A stretch of DNA of 28,501 nucleotides from a virus. Below, piece after piece: positions 23,067 to 28,501 of this stretch; within the stretch, counting starts at the first letter, position 1, and each line of letters begins with the position of its first letter. The position numbers and the translations under genes were made by a program. Location: positions 1 to 28,501 of the IMG/VR virus record IMGVR_UViG_3300009593_000089; one strand, given 5' to 3'. The notes under the pieces were generated by a model. The model saw only the letters and a list, made by a program, of their open reading frames with translations, did no database searches and was not told the DNA's origin.

Positions 23067-26000
23067 ATGGAAGTATATATATTAAATGGAGAAAAACTAA
23101 CTCTAGAACAACTCCAGGCTTTAGCTAATGAAGCAGGGCTTGGTTTAGAAGACTTTAAATATTTTAACAAAGTAGAAGTTAAACAAGTAAAGAAAGACCC
23201 CAATGCTCTGGATGCGGCTGCGGGAGAGGACACAGCATCCTTATCTTTGGAATCACAATTGGAAGCTTCGAATTCTCGTTATTCAAAAATAGTAAATAAT
23301 ATTAAAAAAGAATATAACGACAAGTATTCTAGCAATTATATAGATGGTGTTTCAAATCCTACCTCTAGTAAGTTTAACACGCAAAGACTAGAAGAAGCTA
23401 AAGTCAGAAAAGATTTAGAAACACAAATTATAGCTCGTAATAACGATCCTGACCAACTCACAACTTTAACTTTAGATCAAGCTATTGAAAATCCTGATAG
23501 AATTTTACATCAAAAAGAAGATGCTATTGTAAATTGGTTACGAAAAGAAGTACCTTTTTATGATCCTCAAGCTGGAGAAACCTGGGGTAACTCGGTTATG
23601 ATAGGTGATAAAGAAATAGATTTAGTAGAATTACTGGATCCTAGTAAAAGAAGAAAAAATGAAACTATTCAAATACTAAAAGAATTAAAAAATGCTAAAA
23701 AACTTAAAACTGATGATGAGATAATAGGTATTAGCGCTAGTAATTTAGGTAAAAGTATAGAAGAAAATTCCAAAAACGTTAATTCTGTAAATGCGTTATT
23801 AAAAGATAGTACTCCTTATGAATTAGAAAAAATAACAGATATAGTAGAAGTAGGGGAGGGAATGAATAGAGGTGAAGAAGAAGTTACTACATATAATGTT
23901 TTGAAAGACGGAGAAGTAATAGCAAACTTACCAGCAGGTGATTTAGATGATTTTTTCCAAAATAATATAACTAAAGAGGAGTTTAAGAAAATGCAAGAAA
24001 GATCTTTTAAAGCTTTGTCTACGATGGCGGCGATAATGGATGCTAAAAATCATCAAGATTTTGTAAAAATTAAAGATGATCCTGAAACTAGATTAGATTA
24101 TTTTGAAAATAATTTTGGAGATGATTTAATTAAAGAGTTAAAAGCAAATGGGAGTTTTTCTTCAGAAGAAATAGAGGCAATTAAAGATTACTTGTTACAA
24201 CAAAAAAAAGATACTACTTCTAAATTTGCTCGAGCTGGTATGTGGGGTTTTTATTCCAACAGTAAAGATATAGATCAATTAGCTACAAACTATAGTACAT
24301 TAGAAGGTTTAGATGATAGTTTAAGAGAGAAATTAATAAGGTCCGGAATTAACAACCAAGCTTTAGAAAATTTAGCATCACAAGGTATTAACGATTTAAT
24401 TTTTAATAAAATAAATCAAGGTCAAACAAGTCTTTTAGGGGATTTTTTATCGGAAACTAAACCAAAAGACTTATTACAACTAGCTAATTTTTATAATGAT
24501 CCAAACAATATTTATAAAATACTTCAAACAAAAGCTTTAAAAGAAGGTAAAACAATAGAACAATATTTAGGTGGAAATGTATTTAAAGATACAGATTTTA
24601 AATTAGATGAAGATGTATTAGAAATGTTTGAGAAAGGAGACATTGAAGAAACATATGAACTCGCTGGTGGTATGAAAAATACCTGGGATTTTATAGGAGA
24701 AAGATTACAGGAGGAAGATCAAAAAGCACAAGTTGAGCATATTAAGACTTTTTATGAACCTAAAATAAAAGAAATTGTAGAAACAATAAATAACATTGGG
24801 GAAGAATTACCTGATGGTTATACTATTGTCTCTTCTCCTACTAAAACTGGCCCTATATTATCCATCAGAGGAACAGAAAAAAATCCTAGCTCAGATAGGA
24901 TAGCTGATATAGAAACTTTATCTGGTAAATTAGCTAGTGCTCAAAGTACTTTTCATAATTTAGCTAGAGATAGAGAAGTTGCAATAGATGAATTAATTAC
25001 TAATTCTGAAGCTTTCTATGCTTCTTTAGCTGATAGAAAACAATATGATTATATAATTGATGCAGCGCATAGAGAATATGGTTTAGGGAATTTAATAGTT
25101 AAAGATGTTAATGATGCTTTTACTTCTACGTTTTTAGCTTTACCAACACTATTCGATTCAGAATGGGCAATTGGTAAACAAAAACAATTAAACGATAAAA
25201 ACAATTATTACAAAGAAATGACTGGTCCAGAGTTTAGTTTAGAATATATAACTAGAACTTTAGGCCAACAATCAGCTAATATAACATTAGCTATAGCTAC
25301 AGCAGGTGGAGGAAGCGCTTTAGGTTTAAGCAACGCAGCAGTTTCTAACGCTATTGGAATAGGTTTTGGGACAACTGCTGGTACACAAACGTTTAGAGAT
25401 TTAAACATACAGGTTGACGCTTATGATGAAGCCTTAAGACAAAAAGAAATATATAAAAAAGCATTTGCTAAAGGAGAAATAAGCGAGTATAATTATACTA
25501 TGGCCATGAGGGATATTGATAAGACTTTAGCCATGAAACGTTTGAATGATAATCAAATTTTAACAGCCTCATTTTCCAATGGTATAATAGAAGGTGTATT
25601 TACTAAATATTTAGGCACTGCACCAAACTCTATAAAACTTATAAAAGATTTTAGTACAGTTAATAGAAAACTTATAGCTGAACAATTATTCAAAGGTAAT
25701 TATTCTAAAGTTACTAATCTTATTGGTAAACCTTTAGCAATTAGAACTGGTTCGGAGGTGTTTGAAGAGTTAAGTATTTTTGGAGGACAACAAATTGTTA
25801 CAGAAGCCGGGATATTAGGTAGAGATATAGACGAAGGTGAATTTAAAAGTGGTTTAAATGAAACATTTTGGGCTACAGTAGTAACAGCTGGTTTATCACA
25901 AGGAACTGGTATTGCTTACAGTGGATTGAATGCTGTGGGTATAACTAAAGAATATGAAAAAGCTATTTCTAAAAGACGATTTAATATTAATGGTTTATCT

Positions 26001-28501
26001 AAAACTTTACAAGGTAAAACTTTTAAGAAGTTAAGTCCAGAGGTTCAAAAAGCTTTACTGTTTGACATTGGGGAGGAAATGAAGGAAATGGGGTTAGCTG
26101 TTGATCAAAACTCAATAGATCTTTTAAACCTTGGAGCTCCAGAAATCAATAGGTTAATTGGAACTCAAATGATTAAAAGAGACTTTTTAGTAAGTGAAGG
26201 TATAAATCCTTTCTTATCAAAAGCTCAAACCGATACAGCGATTGCGGCTAAGAAAAAAACAATGACAGCTCAGCAAGTGAAGGATTTTGATGGAGTTCTT
26301 AATAGTTTAGATACTCAAATAAATAATATAAAAGAAACTGCTACTAAAAATAATAATTATACTATTGCTAAAAATGCTTTAGGAAATTTATATAAAAGTT
26401 ATAATATTTCTTTAAAAAACGATACAGAATATGATAGTAAATCCCCTAAAGATAAACTAGTATATATAATTAATAAAGCCAGAACTGATTTTGAACAAGA
26501 TGCTATTAATAAAGCTAAGTCAAATCCTCGAATGGTTGAATGGGTTGATGGATTAAGGTTAAATAAGGAAGGTGAATTAACTACTGACAAAAGATTTAAA
26601 AAACTTACTAACGAACAGAAAGAAAATATATATCGTAATTGGGGGAAAAAACAAGCGTTAGATGCTTCAAGGGCTTTCGGTACCCAATTAAATGTTAACA
26701 GAAATGCTAAACAAATTTTAGGTGATGTAAAAAACGTTAAGGTAGAAGAATGGACCAATGATGATAAAGGTATTCAATTATTAATTGATACAGGATTAGA
26801 GGTAGGAACAGCAGAATTTGCAGACGCTTTAAATAAACTACAAGAAAATAAAACTTTTGGTCTTGTTTTTGGTAAAACTATTTTAACCCAAAACAAAGAA
26901 GGAATGGAAGCTGATTTAGCTAAAGGTGAATTAAGAGCTGGAACAGTTATTTTACATGAATTTAGCCATATAACGGATGATGCTAGGATGAAATCTCCAG
27001 AAGCTAAAGCTAAATACTTTAATAACTTATTTAAGGCAGCAGCTACTAGTGATAATAAAGCTTTAAATAGAATTCATAATGAAATTGTTTTAGATTTAAA
27101 TAATATATATGGAGAAATAAACAACGAAAACAAAGTTATTTGGGAAGATGAATATAGTAAATATCTACAAGAAAGATTATATGCTTATGAAGATGAAGTT
27201 CAAATAGAAAAAGATGATAATTTTCTTACTAGAGTTTTCAACGCCACTGATCCGGGTAATTTAAATACACCGGAAAAAGCTTTAAACTATTTAGCGGCTA
27301 ACAATGCTGCGTTTAGAAGTGGCAAACTTTCTAAAGAAACTATTAAAGCTATAGATGAATATAAAGGAAAAGATTTAAAACAATCGGAGAAAAACATAAA
27401 TGAATTAGCTATAGAATATAAAGAATTACCGGCTGATAAAAGAGCTAGTTTTATATTAGATACTGATTTTTATAGACAATATCTTAATACTGCTTTAGCA
27501 GCTATGGGTTTCAATATTGCAAAAGGAGATATAGCTACAGATCAAGCAGAAGGTTTTGCTGTTGATGCTTTTGACAGAGTAACTAGAAGTTATAAACCAG
27601 GAGAAGGTTCGTTTACTAACTGGATATATAAAACTATTGGTCGAGAAGGTAGTGCTAAAATAGGGGAAGAAATAGAAAGAAAGAAAAAGTTAGTACGCCA
27701 AAGCCAAGCTCAAGAACAAACTAGACTAGTTGCTAAAGAAACAGCAGAAGATGCTGTAAACTTAGAAGAAAGAAAAAAATCTGAAGGTAAGGGTAAATCT
27801 CTAGTAGATCCAAGAAAATTACCAGGAGTACCAACAAACATTGACAATCTTATAAAAGTTGATAAAAACGATGTTGTGATAAACCCTGAGTCTAGATCTT
27901 ATACTACAGATTTTAGAAGTATATCAGACAAGTATGGTTCTAAAGTGGCAGGTGAAATTTATGGGATAGATGCGGGTAAACTTAAAAAAGGTGCTGATCT
28001 TACGTATGCACAAAATAAAGTAGTTGATGGTAGAAAAGTAATTTCTGAAGCTGAAAGAATACAGGGTGATTATGCAAACATTCAAGATGCTAAAAAATTA
28101 ATTTCTTTATATCCTGAATTTAATATAAGTACACCTACAGCTGTAACAACAAAGCAAGGTCAAGAAACTAAAGTTGATAAAGACGTACAAGGAAGATCAT
28201 TGGGTATTGCTCCTAGTGTACAAAATTATTTTTATGAAGATTACATTGATCCTAAAGCTTTAAATAAAGAAACTAAAAAAGATGCTATAACAAATCCTAA
28301 AGGAAGATCTAAAGGTAGCACTAGTCAAACACAAGTAAGAAGATTAAAACCTGAATTTAGAGGAACTATATCTAATGAGACTATTAAAAAACTACAGAAA
28401 GACTTAGGTATAACAGGAAAAGGTGAATTTAATGTTCCACCAAAGGGTAAAGCGAGAACTGAATTTGGTAGACTGCTTATAGGTTTAGCAAACTTAAAAG
28501 G
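23067..28501 (+). CDS. Giant internal virion (polyvalent-type) protein, partial
   Basis: The frame from ATG 23067 stays open for at least 1811 codons and runs off the window. The N-terminus is acidic and helical. Two Gly/Ala-rich hydrophobic stretches (about 732-775 and 927-955) could enter the host membrane. A zincin motif, VILHEFSHITDDAR, has H1297, E1298 and H1301, with downstream ERLYAYEDEV as a source of a third acidic ligand. Residues about 1495-1530 contain AFDRVTRSYKPGEGSFTNWI, which looks like the sigma-70 region 2 helix-turn pattern 'A-x-x-x-x-D-x-x-x-G-x-F-x-x-W/Y'. The overall plan resembles large polyvalent proteins ejected with phage DNA. No phage RNA polymerase active-site motif (DxDGD type) is seen in the visible part. 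Confidence 0.75.
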   Translation, partial: MEVYILNGEKLTLEQLQALANEAGLGLEDFKYFNKVEVKQVKKDPNALDAAAGEDTASLSLESQLEASNSRYSKIVNNIKKEYNDKYSSNYIDGVSNPTSSKFNTQRLEEAKVRKDLETQIIARNNDPDQLTTLTLDQAIENPDRILHQKEDAIVNWLRKEVPFYDPQAGETWGNSVMIGDKEIDLVELLDPSKRRKNETIQILKELKNAKKLKTDDEIIGISASNLGKSIEENSKNVNSVNALLKDSTPYELEKITDIVEVGEGMNRGEEEVTTYNVLKDGEVIANLPAGDLDDFFQNNITKEEFKKMQERSFKALSTMAAIMDAKNHQDFVKIKDDPETRLDYFENNFGDDLIKELKANGSFSSEEIEAIKDYLLQQKKDTTSKFARAGMWGFYSNSKDIDQLATNYSTLEGLDDSLREKLIRSGINNQALENLASQGINDLIFNKINQGQTSLLGDFLSETKPKDLLQLANFYNDPNNIYKILQTKALKEGKTIEQYLGGNVFKDTDFKLDEDVLEMFEKGDIEETYELAGGMKNTWDFIGERLQEEDQKAQVEHIKTFYEPKIKEIVETINNIGEELPDGYTIVSSPTKTGPILSIRGTEKNPSSDRIADIETLSGKLASAQSTFHNLARDREVAIDELITNSEAFYASLADRKQYDYIIDAAHREYGLGNLIVKDVNDAFTSTFLALPTLFDSEWAIGKQKQLNDKNNYYKEMTGPEFSLEYITRTLGQQSANITLAIATAGGGSALGLSNAAVSNAIGIGFGTTAGTQTFRDLNIQVDAYDEALRQKEIYKKAFAKGEISEYNYTMAMRDIDKTLAMKRLNDNQILTASFSNGIIEGVFTKYLGTAPNSIKLIKDFSTVNRKLIAEQLFKGNYSKVTNLIGKPLAIRTGSEVFEELSIFGGQQIVTEAGILGRDIDEGEFKSGLNETFWATVVTAGLSQGTGIAYSGLNAVGITKEYEKAISKRRFNINGLSKTLQGKTFKKLSPEVQKALLFDIGEEMKEMGLAVDQNSIDLLNLGAPEINRLIGTQMIKRDFLVSEGINPFLSKAQTDTAIAAKKKTMTAQQVKDFDGVLNSLDTQINNIKETATKNNNYTIAKNALGNLYKSYNISLKNDTEYDSKSPKDKLVYIINKARTDFEQDAINKAKSNPRMVEWVDGLRLNKEGELTTDKRFKKLTNEQKENIYRNWGKKQALDASRAFGTQLNVNRNAKQILGDVKNVKVEEWTNDDKGIQLLIDTGLEVGTAEFADALNKLQENKTFGLVFGKTILTQNKEGMEADLAKGELRAGTVILHEFSHITDDARMKSPEAKAKYFNNLFKAAATSDNKALNRIHNEIVLDLNNIYGEINNENKVIWEDEYSKYLQERLYAYEDEVQIEKDDNFLTRVFNATDPGNLNTPEKALNYLAANNAAFRSGKLSKETIKAIDEYKGKDLKQSEKNINELAIEYKELPADKRASFILDTDFYRQYLNTALAAMGFNIAKGDIATDQAEGFAVDAFDRVTRSYKPGEGSFTNWIYKTIGREGSAKIGEEIERKKKLVRQSQAQEQTRLVAKETAEDAVNLEERKKSEGKGKSLVDPRKLPGVPTNIDNLIKVDKNDVVINPESRSYTTDFRSISDKYGSKVAGEIYGIDAGKLKKGADLTYAQNKVVDGRKVISEAERIQGDYANIQDAKKLISLYPEFNISTPTAVTTKQGQETKVDKDVQGRSLGIAPSVQNYFYEDYIDPKALNKETKKDAITNPKGRSKGSTSQTQVRRLKPEFRGTISNETIKKLQKDLGITGKGEFNVPPKGKARTEFGRLLIGLANLK

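Noticed and set aside
26283-26294. DFDG in the giant protein as an RNA polymerase active-site motif
   Set aside because: The motif lacks the DxDGD pattern and the surrounding conserved residues; it lies in a coiled, charged region.

Overview
The window is a gene-dense, AT-rich stretch of a tailed double-stranded DNA phage genome. Every gene I can support lies on the + strand, mostly with gaps of under 40 bases or with overlapping starts and stops. Starts usually follow A/T-rich leaders (taaaat, aattaa) with no clear Shine-Dalgarno sequence, as is usual for Bacteroidota hosts. The order TerL, portal, acidic scaffold-like protein, major capsid protein, connector-like proteins, giant 'stabilization' protein and large internal virion proteins resembles crAss-like and related short-tailed phages of marine or freshwater Bacteroidota. 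This assignment is by recollection of protein families; no database search was run.

Region by region. 1-523: a CAA-rich leader and a small, probably abundant virion-type protein. 529-3301: small genes, including a Cys-x-Cys microprotein, a minimal HExxH metallopeptidase, a holin of the 3TM type, a single-pass membrane protein and several short conserved phage proteins. This looks like a lysis/accessory cluster. 3301-4126: a GroES-like protein with two apparent domains and a small protein that overlaps it and abuts TerL. 4126-11472: packaging and head genes (TerL, portal, scaffold-like, major capsid), closed by a strong intrinsic terminator at 11482-11524. 11549-20017: head-accessory, connector/ring-like and tail-stabilization proteins. 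20028-20429: a GNAT-like acetyltransferase inside the structural cluster. 20441-28501: internal (ejected) virion proteins, ending in a giant open frame that runs off the window. No tRNA, integrase, IS element or CRISPR array was seen, and no stretch longer than 300 bases lacks a gene.

How the genes work together. TerL packages DNA through the portal into a capsid built from the major capsid protein on the scaffold-like protein. The connector and stabilization proteins close the vertex and form the short tail. The Ala/Gln-rich, helical and giant proteins at the end probably travel in the head and enter the host with the DNA. The holin and its neighbours probably serve lysis.

The most notable observations are these. 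(1) A candidate programmed -1 ribosomal frameshift sits at the end of the 257-residue internal protein: a GGGAAAG heptamer in the correct phase, an immediate UAG, a GC-rich hairpin, and 49 further codons in the -1 frame. (2) The giant virion protein carries an HEFSH metallopeptidase motif, and about 200 residues later a segment resembling sigma-70 region 2. (3) A pair of tiny genes encodes a CxC protein and a minimal HExxH peptidase. (4) A GroES-like protein lies next to the packaging genes.
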